A stretch of DNA of 7,385 nucleotides from Bacteroidales bacterium (GCA_004552395.1 SFOK01000092.1:1-7385); one strand, 5' to 3'. Counted from the stretch's first letter, positions 1 to 5,426 are shown. The notes: a model not told the origin generated them from the letters alone. Program-made: numbers and translations.

Positions 1-29
1 TATTAAACCGTATTAATTTAGTTTCCGCA

Positions 30-305
30 ATGCATCTCAGCACAGAAGAAAAACAGGAGATCTTTGAGAAATATGGCCAGGGCAAGAACGATACCGGTAG
101 CCCCGAATCGCAGATCGCCCTCTTCTCTGTCCGTATCAAGCATCTGACAGAGCACCTGAAATCAAACCACAAGGATTTTGCCACAGCCCGCGCCCTTAAG
201 GCACTCGTAGGCCAGCGTCGCAAACTCCTCGATTACCTGATTCGCAAAGATATCAACCGCTACCGCGCCATCATCGCCAAGAAAGAGCTCGGTATCCGTA
301 AGTAA
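30..305 (+). CDS. rpsO: 30S ribosomal protein S15
   Basis: S15 is a primary 16S rRNA-binding protein of the 30S platform and also forms an intersubunit bridge. The 91-residue product is close to the usual 88-90. It shows the family's four-helix pattern: the conserved DTGSPESQIALFSVRI segment (about residues 21-36), the HLTEHLKSNHKD turn that contacts the rRNA three-way junction (38-49), and the ARALKALVGQRRKLLDYL helix (53-70), ending in a basic GIRK tail. The ATG at 30 gives the normal N-terminus; no Shine-Dalgarno sequence precedes it, as is common in Bacteroidota. Only 29 bases of leader are in the window, so any S15 autoregulatory structure cannot be judged. A hairpin terminator follows directly, so the gene appears to end its transcript. 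Identification is secure. Confidence 0.98.
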   Translation: MHLSTEEKQEIFEKYGQGKNDTGSPESQIALFSVRIKHLTEHLKSNHKDFATARALKALVGQRRKLLDYLIRKDINRYRAIIAKKELGIRK

Positions 306-309
306 TCAG

Positions 310-352
310 AATTCCGGCCGGTACGCAGTCTTGCCAACCGTCCGGAGTTTTT
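310..352 (+). terminator. Rho-independent terminator of rpsO
   Basis: The arms AATTCCGG (310-317) and CCGGAGTT (342-349) pair over 8 positions with one G-U. Inner pairs CGGT/ACCG (319-322 with 337-340) and GCA/TGC (325-327 with 332-334) extend the stem. A run of five T (348-352) overlaps and follows the 3' arm. It starts 5 bases after the rpsO stop and ends just before the tRNA gene. Confidence 0.75.
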
Positions 353-356
353 GGAT

Positions 357-441
357 GCAGAAATGGTGGAATGGTAGACACGAAAGACTTAAAATCTTTT
401 GAGACGGAAGTCTCGTGTGGGTTCAAGTCCCACTTTCTGTA
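357..441 (+). tRNA. tRNA-Leu(UAA)
   Basis: A complete class II tRNA of 85 bases. The acceptor stem is GCAGAAA (357-363) with TTTCTGT (434-440), with a G-U first pair and discriminator A441. The D-stem is GTG/CAC (366-368 with 379-381). The anticodon stem is AAAGA/TCTTT (383-387 with 395-399), and its loop CTTAAAA places the anticodon TAA at 390-392, reading UUA and UUG leucine codons. The long variable arm is GAGAC/GTCTC (401-405 with 410-414). The T-stem GTGGG/CCCAC closes the loop TTCAAGT (422-428). The genomic sequence after A441 is CAAAA, so the CCA tail is not encoded and must be added after transcription. Confidence 0.97.
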
Positions 442-463
442 CAAAATGTAGAGGATTGTCTGT

Positions 464-486
464 AAAAGGAGAATCCTTTTGTTTTT
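464..486 (+). terminator. Terminator after tRNA-Leu
   Basis: A 7-bp perfect hairpin, AAAAGGA (464-470) and TCCTTTT (474-480) with loop GAA, is followed by G and five T (482-486). The stem is AT-rich and so not very stable, but its place 22 bases after the tRNA and its T-run fit intrinsic termination. The 3' arm overlaps the -33 element of the next gene's candidate promoter. Confidence 0.6.
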
Positions 487-507
487 AAGCCGGTCCGGCT
501 ACATCTG
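478..507 (+). promoter_or_regulatory. Candidate promoter of the COG0523 gene with a spacer dyad
   Basis: TTTG (478-481) matches the Bacteroidota -33 element. After an 18-base spacer, TACATCTG (500-507) matches the -7 consensus TAnnTTTG at five of its six fixed positions. Transcription would begin near 513, about 30 bases before the ATG at 544. The spacer contains AGCCGG-T-CCGGCT (488-500), a perfect 13-base dyad touching the -7 element, which is a natural place for a repressor. COG0523 genes are often under Zur control, but this GC-rich dyad does not resemble the AT-rich Zur boxes known from other phyla, so the regulator is unknown. Confidence 0.45.
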
Positions 508-543
508 CCCCATCCGGACTGCTCGTTTCAAATCTTATCCGAA

Positions 544-1758
544 ATGAAAGCAACACCCGTGCTCCTGCTCACCGGTTACCTCGGCGCAGGTAAAACCACT
601 CTTCTCAACCGTATCCTCGCCAACACGGAAGGTATCAAATTCGCTGTCATTGTCAACGATATAGGCGAAGTCAACATCGACGCCAGCCTCATAGCCCGCG
701 GTGGTGTGGTCAACACAGCCGACGACAACCTGGTTCCCCTCCAGAACGGCTGCATCTGCTGCACCCTGAAGATGGACCTGGTCAATCAGCTCTCCGATCT
801 GGTGGCCCAGCAGAAGTATGATTACATAGTCATAGAGGCTAGCGGCGTCTGCGAACCCGAGCCTATAGCCCGCACCATCGCCTCCATGCCTGCCATGGGA
901 CCGGAAATAAACCGTAACGGCACAGTCCGTCTCGACTGCATAGCGACTGTCGTCGACGCCCTGCGCCTCAAGAGCGAGTTCTCCTCGGGCGAGTCGCTCC
1001 GCCGCAGCGACCTCGGCGAGGAAGATATCGAGAACCTCATCATCAATCAGATAGAATTCTGCGACATTGTCCTGCTCAATAAGATATCCGAAGTTTCTCA
1101 GAGCGAGGCCGGCGAGATACGGAGTGTGATCCGCGCCCTGCAGTCTTCAGCCGAAATCATAGGCACAGACTTCTGCGACGTGCCTCTTAGCCGCCTGCTC
1201 GACACTCACCGCTTCGATTATGAGAAAGTGGCTACCTCGGCTACATGGGTGAAAGAGCTCGAGAAGGCCGCCGAGGAGCATCACCACGAGCATGAAGAGC
1301 ATGAGCATCACCACGATCATGACCATGAGGAAGGAGAGTGCCATCACCATCATCACGACCATGAAGGGGGCGAGACCGAGGAATACGGCATAGGCACCTA
1401 TGTGTATTTCCGCCGAGAACCGTTCTCCCTGGCCTCATTCGACCGCTTCGTAGGGCAGGAGTGGCCCTCGAATATCATCCGCGCCAAGGGTGTATGCTAT
1501 TTCAGCGAGAACACGGACATGAGCTACCTGTTCGAACAGGCGGGGGTGCAGAAGCAGCTTACGGAAGCCGGCCAATGGTACGCCACCGCCCCCGCGGAAG
1601 ACCTTGAGGCGCTCATGGCCCGCGAGCCCGGGCTGGTCAACGACTGGGATCCCGTCTACGGTGACCGCATGCAGAAGATCGTATTCATAGGCCGCAATCT
1701 CGACAGGGCCGACATAGACCGCCGTCTTGACGCGTGCCTGAGAAAGCAGCCTCAATAG
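544..1758 (+). CDS. COG0523/CobW-family GTPase, putative metallochaperone
   Basis: COG0523 proteins are SIMIBI-class GTPases that insert or traffic metals, most often zinc. The N-terminal G domain has Walker A GYLGAGKTT (residues 11-19), the segment VNDIGEVNID (37-46), the family metal motif CICC (70-73) and the Walker B-region EASG (98-101). The G4 site reads NKIS (179-182) instead of NKxD, so the Asp that specifies guanine is absent. A linker at 246-273 has 16 His in 28 residues, with one Cys and many acidic residues, as expected for a metal-loading arm. The CobW C-terminal domain follows from about 282 to 400. The 404-residue length is normal for a His-rich member. The ATG at 544 begins directly with the first G-domain strand. 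No metal-related gene is adjacent, so the metal (zinc most likely) and the client protein are inferred only. Confidence 0.92.
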   Translation: MKATPVLLLTGYLGAGKTTLLNRILANTEGIKFAVIVNDIGEVNIDASLIARGGVVNTADDNLVPLQNGCICCTLKMDLVNQLSDLVAQQKYDYIVIEASGVCEPEPIARTIASMPAMGPEINRNGTVRLDCIATVVDALRLKSEFSSGESLRRSDLGEEDIENLIINQIEFCDIVLLNKISEVSQSEAGEIRSVIRALQSSAEIIGTDFCDVPLSRLLDTHRFDYEKVATSATWVKELEKAAEEHHHEHEEHEHHHDHDHEEGECHHHHHDHEGGETEEYGIGTYVYFRREPFSLASFDRFVGQEWPSNIIRAKGVCYFSENTDMSYLFEQAGVQKQLTEAGQWYATAPAEDLEALMAREPGLVNDWDPVYGDRMQKIVFIGRNLDRADIDRRLDACLRKQPQ

Positions 1759-1777
1759 GCGCATAAAGCCGGGTGGC

Positions 1778-1799
1778 GGACCGGATTCGGACCGGATTC
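1778..1799 (+). repeat. Perfect 11-bp tandem duplication upstream of mltG
   Basis: GGACCGGATTC occurs twice without a gap (1778-1788 and 1789-1799), 20 bases after the COG0523 stop. The second copy's end also pairs with GAATTC (1804-1809) as a short hairpin, GGATTC/GAATTC. No good T-run follows, so it is a poor terminator. A related core ATCCGGAT recurs at 1876-1883 in the mltG leader. It could be paired operator sites or a replication-slippage duplication. Confidence 0.6.
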
Positions 1800-1828
1800 G
1801 CCCGAATTCTTCGCAAATTTTGGAGGAT

Positions 1829-1864
1829 TTTGTACACTGATGTTAAATATTATCCTTAACTTTG
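1829..1864 (+). promoter_or_regulatory. Candidate mltG promoter
   Basis: TAACTTTG (1857-1864) is a full match to the Bacteroidota -7 consensus TAnnTTTG and lies 39 bases before the mltG ATG, inside an AT-rich patch. The nearest upstream TTTG (1829-1832) is 24 bases away, longer than the usual 19-21, so the -33 element is weak or uncertain. Confidence 0.45.
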
Positions 1865-1903
1865 TGAATTAAATAATCCGGATTCCCCGGCGACTACCTA
1901 CTC

Positions 1904-2998
1904 ATGCTAAACGACCATGAACATAAGAACACCGTGAACGGCAAGAGTCACGGTAAAATCACAAGCAAGCGAAAAGCCCTCATGATAATGGGAGCGCTAC
2001 TGCTTTTGGTGATAGTGGCTGTGTCGGCCCTGGCCCTCCCGCTATTCTTCCATAAGTCGCCCGCTGAAGCGCTCATCAAAGTGCCTCAGGGAGCTACTGA
2101 CGATCAGGTGTGCGACTCCATATCCAAATACCTGGGCGACGACTTTGCAAGTCATGTCTCCTGGGGCCTCCGTTTCATCGGTTTCAGACAGGGCAACCAC
2201 CACGGGGCATACCTCATCACCGAGGGGATGAGCCCGCTCAAAGCCGCCAACATGATCTGCAAGAACCGCCAGAGCGGCATCAATGTGGTCATCAACGGTC
2301 AGCGCACGAAAGCTGATCTCGCCAGGCGCCTCGCTTCCTATCTCGACTTCTCCGAGGAAGAGATGCTGGCTGCCCTCAACGACAAGGAGCTGCTCGGAAA
2401 GTACGAGACAGATCCGAGATATGTGATGGGATTTTTCCTCAATGACACGTATCAGTTCTACTGGACTGCAACTCCGGAGGAAGTGATCGCAAAAATGTCG
2501 GAGCATTACCGCAGTTTCTGGACCAACAAGCGCCAGATCAAGGCAGAGGATCTCGGCCTTTCGCCCCGCCAGGTGACAATCCTCTCCACCATAGTGGACG
2601 AGGAGACCAACGTGGCCGACGAGAAAGGACGTATCGGCAGGCTCTACATCAACCGTATAGACCAGCACATGAAGCTCCAGTCTGACCCTACGGTAAGGTT
2701 CGCTCTCAACGATTTCACGATCAAGCGCATAAGTCTGGAGGACACGAAAGTGGATTCAGAGTATAACACATATCTCCACGAGGGACTGCCCAAAGGGCAT
2801 CTCCGCACACCCGAGGCAGCCACCATCGACTCTATCCTCAACTCGCGCCCCTCATCCGACCTCTATATGTGCGCCGATCCCTCGCTCAACGGGCGTCACC
2901 GCTTCGCAGCCACTTACGCGGAACATCAACGGAATGCCGCTGAATATCAGGCCAAGCTCGACCAGCTTCAGATTCACCGCAACGCCGCTGCGAAATAG
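1904..2998 (+). CDS. mltG: Endolytic murein transglycosylase MltG (YceG-like)
   Basis: MltG is an inner-membrane lytic transglycosylase that cuts nascent glycan strands inside the chain and is thought to set their length. The 364-residue product has a basic cytoplasmic N-terminus (KSHGKITSKRK, about 14-24), one transmembrane helix at about 25-49, a LysM-like region after it and the YceG catalytic domain in the C-terminal half. The signature IVDEET (230-235) aligns with IIEKET of the E. coli protein, placing the catalytic Glu (E218 in E. coli) at E234. The conserved neighbours GRLYINRI, QSDPTV (259-264), EYNTYLHEGLPKG and the RTPEAATIDSILN segment are present, so the enzyme should be active. 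The ATG at 1904 puts a typical positive tail before the membrane helix. The next gene starts 146 bases downstream on the same strand, so co-transcription is possible if the weak hairpin at 3036-3070 does not stop transcription. Confidence 0.95.
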   Translation: MLNDHEHKNTVNGKSHGKITSKRKALMIMGALLLLVIVAVSALALPLFFHKSPAEALIKVPQGATDDQVCDSISKYLGDDFASHVSWGLRFIGFRQGNHHGAYLITEGMSPLKAANMICKNRQSGINVVINGQRTKADLARRLASYLDFSEEEMLAALNDKELLGKYETDPRYVMGFFLNDTYQFYWTATPEEVIAKMSEHYRSFWTNKRQIKAEDLGLSPRQVTILSTIVDEETNVADEKGRIGRLYINRIDQHMKLQSDPTVRFALNDFTIKRISLEDTKVDSEYNTYLHEGLPKGHLRTPEAATIDSILNSRPSSDLYMCADPSLNGRHRFAATYAEHQRNAAEYQAKLDQLQIHRNAAAK

Positions 2999-3035
2999 AC
3001 ACCGCCGAAGGCTTCTTTTCGATGACTCTCACACG

Positions 3036-3070
3036 CGGGCGGCTCCTTCAAGAGGCTGCCCGTCGGTTTT
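3036..3070 (+). terminator. Weak hairpin, possible terminator after mltG
   Basis: The arms CGGGCGGCT (3036-3044) and GGCTGCCCG (3054-3062) pair over 9 positions with two G-U pairs around a 9-base loop. Only four T follow (3067-3070), after TCGG, so termination would be partial. It is the only strong structure in the mltG to DUF2007 gap; no convincing promoter was seen in the rest of that gap. Confidence 0.35.
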
Positions 3071-3144
3071 CCCTCCCGGCGGAGGCTCCTCCTCACCTCT
3101 ACTTCCTGACACACGAAGTCACCTAAACGCAGACACATTCAGAA

Positions 3145-3366
3145 ATGTATTTGATAGCAGAATACAATACCCCGGCCGAGGCCATGATAGCCCAAGGGAT
3201 GCTCCTCTCCCACGGCATCGAAGTCCGTACCGCCGAGCAAAACACTTACTCATCCGTGTTCCCCACGCCCGACGCCGGCACGGGCACCGGCGCTGTCGGA
3301 CTCTACGCAAATACCGAGGCCGACGCTGCCCGCGCACTCGAACTCTTGCAACGCCGCGGCGAATGA
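3145..3366 (+). CDS. Small DUF2007-like protein (putative signal-transducing family)
   Basis: This 73-residue soluble protein fits the DUF2007 fold pattern. It has an N-terminal strand (YLIAEY, 2-7), a helix with the family-like AEAMIAQGMLLSHGIE stretch (11-26), a second strand (VRTAEQN), a Gly/Thr-rich loop with PTPDAGTGTGAVGLYAN, and a C-terminal helix (ADAARALELLQ). Members of this family are short, often single-domain proteins of undefined biochemical role. There is no signal peptide or membrane segment. The ATG at 3145 gives the expected family start. The stop TGA overlaps the next gene's ATG (ATGA at 3363-3366), so translation of the two is probably coupled. Family assignment rests on remembered sequence pattern only. 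Confidence 0.75.
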   Translation: MYLIAEYNTPAEAMIAQGMLLSHGIEVRTAEQNTYSSVFPTPDAGTGTGAVGLYANTEADAARALELLQRRGE

Positions 3367-4586
3367 CTCCACGCAGGCTCCTGATAATGATGCTTCTGCT
3401 GGTTTCGGCAATACCCGGAGCCTTCGCTTCGCGTGCCTTCGCCGCGCCTGATTCGCTCAAGATCGTAAGCCCCGCCGACTCCGCCGGGACACTCTCCGTC
3501 GAGATGCTGCGCCTCACGGCGCTCCCCGATAGCATGCTCACGGCCGATACTATCCCGGTCTACAGCCGCAAGCAGGAGAATCCCGATTTCTGGATCAACC
3601 GCATCATAGACCACGATTACAATATCAAGGACCCCGACATACTCTATCCCCGTTTCATCGGCTTCTGCGTCAAAGTCTACAACTGGGCCGACCGATTCTT
3701 CAACACCTACGATCCCGACTATGTGAGAGGCACCGGCAAGAAATGGAAACTGATGCTGCGCAACGACAACTGGACCGATGCCTACGCCATGCATTTCCGC
3801 CCCCACATGAATGTGGACATGCTCTCCAATATCAACGCCAACATAGGTCCCTACATCGCTTTTATGGCTGTCAGCATCGGCTATCAGTACAACATCAGCA
3901 AGCTTATGGGTCAGAACGTGGAAAGCCAGAAATCGCTTAATTTTAATTTCAACACGGCTCTTTTCACCGTCGACGCACACTACTCCGAGAACAACGGCGG
4001 TACTATAATACGCCGTTTCGGCGACTACAAAGGCGGCCACAGACTCCATAAGCATTTCGCCGACCTCAAGCTCCTCTCTTATGGCATCGACGCCTACTAT
4101 TTTTTCAATAATAAACGTTACAGCAGGTCCGCCGCCTACAATTATTCCAAATATCAGCTGCGCAGTCAGGGCTCTCTGATAGCCGGATTCACGGTAAGCC
4201 ATCAGAGCATCAAGATGGATTTCTCCTCCCTTCCCGAAGATATGCAGGCATACCTGCCCAACGAAGTGCGCCGGTATAATTTCATCTACACCGACTACAG
4301 CTTCCTTCTGGGCTACGGCTACAACTGGGTGTTCCATCCCAAGTGGGTCTACAATATCACCGTCATGCCCGCGCTGGGTTTCAAGCACACCTTCGAAGGC
4401 TCAGTCGACGGCCGCGACACCCGCTTCTCGCTCGGCATACGCGGTCAGATGGCCTTCACGTACAATCTCGGCGACTGGTTCTTCGGTGCCAATGCCTTCA
4501 TCAACGGCCACTGGCACATCAATTCCGGATTCTACTTCTTCAACTCCATCGTCTCCTGGGGCTGCGTAGCCGGCTTCCGCTTCTGA
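3363..4586 (+). CDS. Exported DUF4421-like protein, probable outer-membrane beta-barrel
   Basis: A 407-residue protein with a clear signal peptide: MTPRR, a hydrophobic core (6-17) and likely cleavage after AFA at about residue 27. The mature part is rich in Tyr, Phe, Asn and Gly with alternating strand-like segments, and it ends in GCVAGFRF, the C-terminal Phe typical of outer-membrane barrels inserted by BamA. Segments such as GKKWKLMLRNDNWTDAY and the repeated GYGYNW or GYQYN strands resemble the Bacteroidota DUF4421 family, whose function is unknown. The open frame extends upstream in phase to 2934, but that extension is Arg/Pro-rich, overlaps mltG and all of the DUF2007-like gene, and would bury the signal peptide at residue 144. 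The start at 3363 is therefore preferred. It overlaps the upstream stop as ATGA. Barrel and export are strong inferences; the family name is less certain. Confidence 0.85.
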   Translation: MTPRRLLIMMLLLVSAIPGAFASRAFAAPDSLKIVSPADSAGTLSVEMLRLTALPDSMLTADTIPVYSRKQENPDFWINRIIDHDYNIKDPDILYPRFIGFCVKVYNWADRFFNTYDPDYVRGTGKKWKLMLRNDNWTDAYAMHFRPHMNVDMLSNINANIGPYIAFMAVSIGYQYNISKLMGQNVESQKSLNFNFNTALFTVDAHYSENNGGTIIRRFGDYKGGHRLHKHFADLKLLSYGIDAYYFFNNKRYSRSAAYNYSKYQLRSQGSLIAGFTVSHQSIKMDFSSLPEDMQAYLPNEVRRYNFIYTDYSFLLGYGYNWVFHPKWVYNITVMPALGFKHTFEGSVDGRDTRFSLGIRGQMAFTYNLGDWFFGANAFINGHWHINSGFYFFNSIVSWGCVAGFRF

Positions 4587-4603
4587 CCGTCGCTACATGA
4601 TGC

Positions 4604-4643
4604 AAAAAAACTCCGCCGCAAGCCGTAGCTTACCGGGCGGAGT
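4604..4643 (-). terminator. Terminator for the minus-strand genes, possibly bidirectional
   Basis: ACTCCGCC (4610-4617) pairs perfectly with GGCGGAGT (4636-4643), with an inner AAGC/GCTT stem (4620-4623 with 4628-4631). Read on the minus strand, the hairpin is followed by seven T (complement of 4604-4610), a textbook terminator for the reading frames at 4682-5127. Read on the plus strand it follows the DUF4421-like stop by 23 bases but has only a broken CTTCT tail, so termination there is weaker. Confidence 0.8.
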
Positions 4644-4681
4644 CTTCTGCCTATATATGAGTGCTATGTTTTATTTAAGCG

Positions 4682-4951
4682 CTATTTGGAACTGTTGTAG
4701 ATCACGGGTACGGTTTTGGCCCCGTTGACGCCGTTGCGGTAATTGCGTTTGCCGTCTTTCCCCGATTTGCGGAAAGCCTTCTTGCCCTCCTTTTTGGCCT
4801 GAATGAAACCCTTCTTGCTATCCTTGGCGCTTTTATAAGAGTTTTTGGCAACTTTGGCGCCGGTTTTATTCACGGCTATCGTGCCGTTCTTCACTCCATT
4901 CTTGAACTCCTTCATGGTAGCCGGAGCGCCTGTGCTGGAATTCAAAGCCAC
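4682..4951 (-). CDS. Basic 11-residue-repeat (hendecad) protein, probable downstream half of a frameshifted gene
   Basis: I do not recognise this protein. The 89 residues from the GTG at 4951 hold six consecutive 11-residue units at 14-24, 25-35, 36-46, 47-57, 58-68 and 69-79. The best units follow (K/R)-x-(F/Y)-x-x-(A/S/G)-x-x-x-(G/S/A)-K, for example KGFIQAKKEGK and KAFRKSGKDGK. There are 19 Lys and 3 Arg against 4 acidic residues. Hendecads usually form long amphipathic helices, as in LEA-like or YtxH-like proteins. The frame is open upstream of the GTG for 19 more codons (back to a TAA at 5011-5009), reading protein-like, and there is no signal peptide in this frame. The GTG overlaps the stop of the upstream signal-peptide frame by 10 bases. 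It is more likely the continuation of that frame than a separate gene. Confidence 0.6.
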   Translation of the reverse strand: MALNSSTGAPATMKEFKNGVKNGTIAVNKTGAKVAKNSYKSAKDSKKGFIQAKKEGKKAFRKSGKDGKRNYRNGVNGAKTVPVIYNSSK

Positions 4952-5127
4952 TTTCCCTTTGCTGTATTCGTCGGCGTATTGTCGCCGAAATTCTGGACTT
5001 GCGATACGTTAATTGCAGGGCCGACACCCGGATTAAGTCTGGGCTCGTTCCCCTGATTCTGGGCTAATGCCGGCATTGCGAGCATCGAGCCAAGTGCGAA
5101 AATTAAGAGTGCCTTTTTCGTAATCAA
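4942..5127 (-). CDS. Signal-peptide reading frame, probable N-terminal half of the hendecad protein
   Basis: Starting from a TTG at 5127, the frame encodes an ideal signal peptide: MITKK, a hydrophobic core at 6-18 and PALA at 19-22 with cleavage before QNQG. A low-complexity Asn/Gly/Pro segment follows, and the frame stops at TGA 4944-4942 after 61 residues. An earlier TTG at 5172 is in frame, but it would add 15 residues with acidic charge before the signal peptide and would lie inside the candidate promoter, so 5127 is preferred. No ATG start is available. On its own the mature product would be only about 39 residues with no recognisable fold. Joined by a -1 shift at 4960-4954 it would give a 148-residue precursor containing all six hendecads. 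Function unknown. Confidence 0.55.
   Translation of the reverse strand: MITKKALLIFALGSMLAMPALAQNQGNEPRLNPGVGPAINVSQVQNFGDNTPTNTAKGKWL
4954..4960 (-). promoter_or_regulatory. Slippery heptamer A AAG GGA in frame, possible -1 frameshift site
   Basis: Read on the minus strand, 4960 to 4954 is AAAGGGA, divided by the upstream frame as A AAG GGA. This is the X XXY YYZ form that permits simultaneous -1 slippage of two tRNAs. It lies three codons before that frame's TGA, and slippage leads exactly into the hendecad frame (next codons AAA GTG GCT). The pattern could occur by chance in about one of ten overlaps of this length. Downstream I see only a weak 5-bp pairing (GTGGC with GCTAC), so no strong stimulatory structure. 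Confidence 0.35.
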
Positions 5128-5151
5128 AAAATTAAAATAAGGTATATAATT

Positions 5152-5182
5152 CAAATCTGTTTCCGCAGCCAAATCCCGGAAA
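5152..5182 (-). promoter_or_regulatory. Candidate minus-strand promoter for the signal-peptide frame
   Basis: On the minus strand TTTC (5182-5179), a 19-base spacer and CAGATTTG (5159-5152) each match the Bacteroidota -33 TTTG and -7 TAnnTTTG with one mismatch. A start near 5147 leaves about 20 AT-rich leader bases before the TTG at 5127 and would exclude the TTG at 5172. Confidence 0.35.
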
Positions 5183-5289
5183 GCTCTCCGAACGTCCTCT
5201 GACTTTTCCGGAATATACCGAAGGGACCAATGCCCTGTCGCCGCAGTGATTATATCATTATAACAATCCCATGGGCGGAGTCAAATTAC

Positions 5290-5308
5290 AAAAAACGTAA
5301 AAAAACGT
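5290..5308. repeat. Phased A-tracts, probable bent DNA
   Basis: AAAAAACGT occurs at 5290-5298 and again at 5300-5308, so A-tracts of 6 and 7 are spaced by one helical turn. The same bases form an inverted repeat, AACGT/ACGTT, around a six-A centre. They lie in the divergent intergenic region about 110 bases from the rsgA -7 element and 130 from the minus-strand one. Phased A-tracts curve DNA and attract nucleoid proteins. Confidence 0.45.
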
Positions 5309-5360
5309 TAATTGGCCCGCTCGGCTGTCTTCGCGGTGACCTTCCGGGACCTGCGGTAGT

Positions 5361-5384
5361 TTAAGCACGGGGCTTAAGATTTTT
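5361..5384 (+). repeat. Inverted repeat followed by a T-run
   Basis: TTAAGC (5361-5366) and GCTTAA (5372-5377) flank the 5-base loop ACGGG, followed by GA and five T (5380-5384). It has the form of a small terminator on the plus strand, but no plus-strand gene lies upstream of it in this gap. It may instead be an operator for rsgA or end an unannotated short transcript. Confidence 0.4.
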
Positions 5385-5396
5385 CCGGAAATAGCT

Positions 5397-5426
5397 CCCG
5401 AAAACGCCCGAAAACGATTATCTTTG
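5397..5426 (+). promoter_or_regulatory. rsgA promoter: tandem decamers and -7 element
   Basis: TATCTTTG (5419-5426) is a full match to TAnnTTTG, placing transcription start near 5432, about 29 bases before the rsgA ATG. No TTTG occurs at the -33 spacing. Instead two perfect copies of CCCGAAAACG (5397-5406 and 5407-5416) fill that position, one helical turn each. Confidence 0.5.

Noticed and set aside
357..486. tRNA-Leu 3' end as an integration attachment site
   Set aside because: No second copy of the tRNA 3' end, integrase or foreign-looking segment occurs in the window.
1147..1362. Hydrophobic Met/Val-rich antisense frame within the COG0523 gene, resembling a membrane peptide
   Set aside because: It is the complement of the His/Glu-rich linker codons (CAT/CAC/GAG read back as ATG/GTG/CTC), which creates apparent hydrophobicity.
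2042..2668. 208-codon open frame antisense to mltG
   Set aside because: It lies wholly opposite conserved mltG coding sequence including the catalytic region; a shadow frame.
2934..3362. In-frame upstream extension of the DUF4421-like gene, starting inside mltG
   Set aside because: The extension is Arg/Pro/Ser-rich, covers the mltG end and the whole DUF2007-like gene in another frame, and would place a perfect signal peptide at residue 144.
3303..4388. 361-codon open frame antisense to the DUF4421-like gene
   Set aside because: It mirrors the plus-strand gene; GC-rich third positions keep the antisense frame open. The product has no family motif and the plus strand has a signal peptide and barrel pattern.
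5128..5172. Earlier TTG start for the minus-strand signal-peptide frame
   Set aside because: It adds an acidic 15-residue extension before a complete signal peptide and falls inside the candidate promoter.
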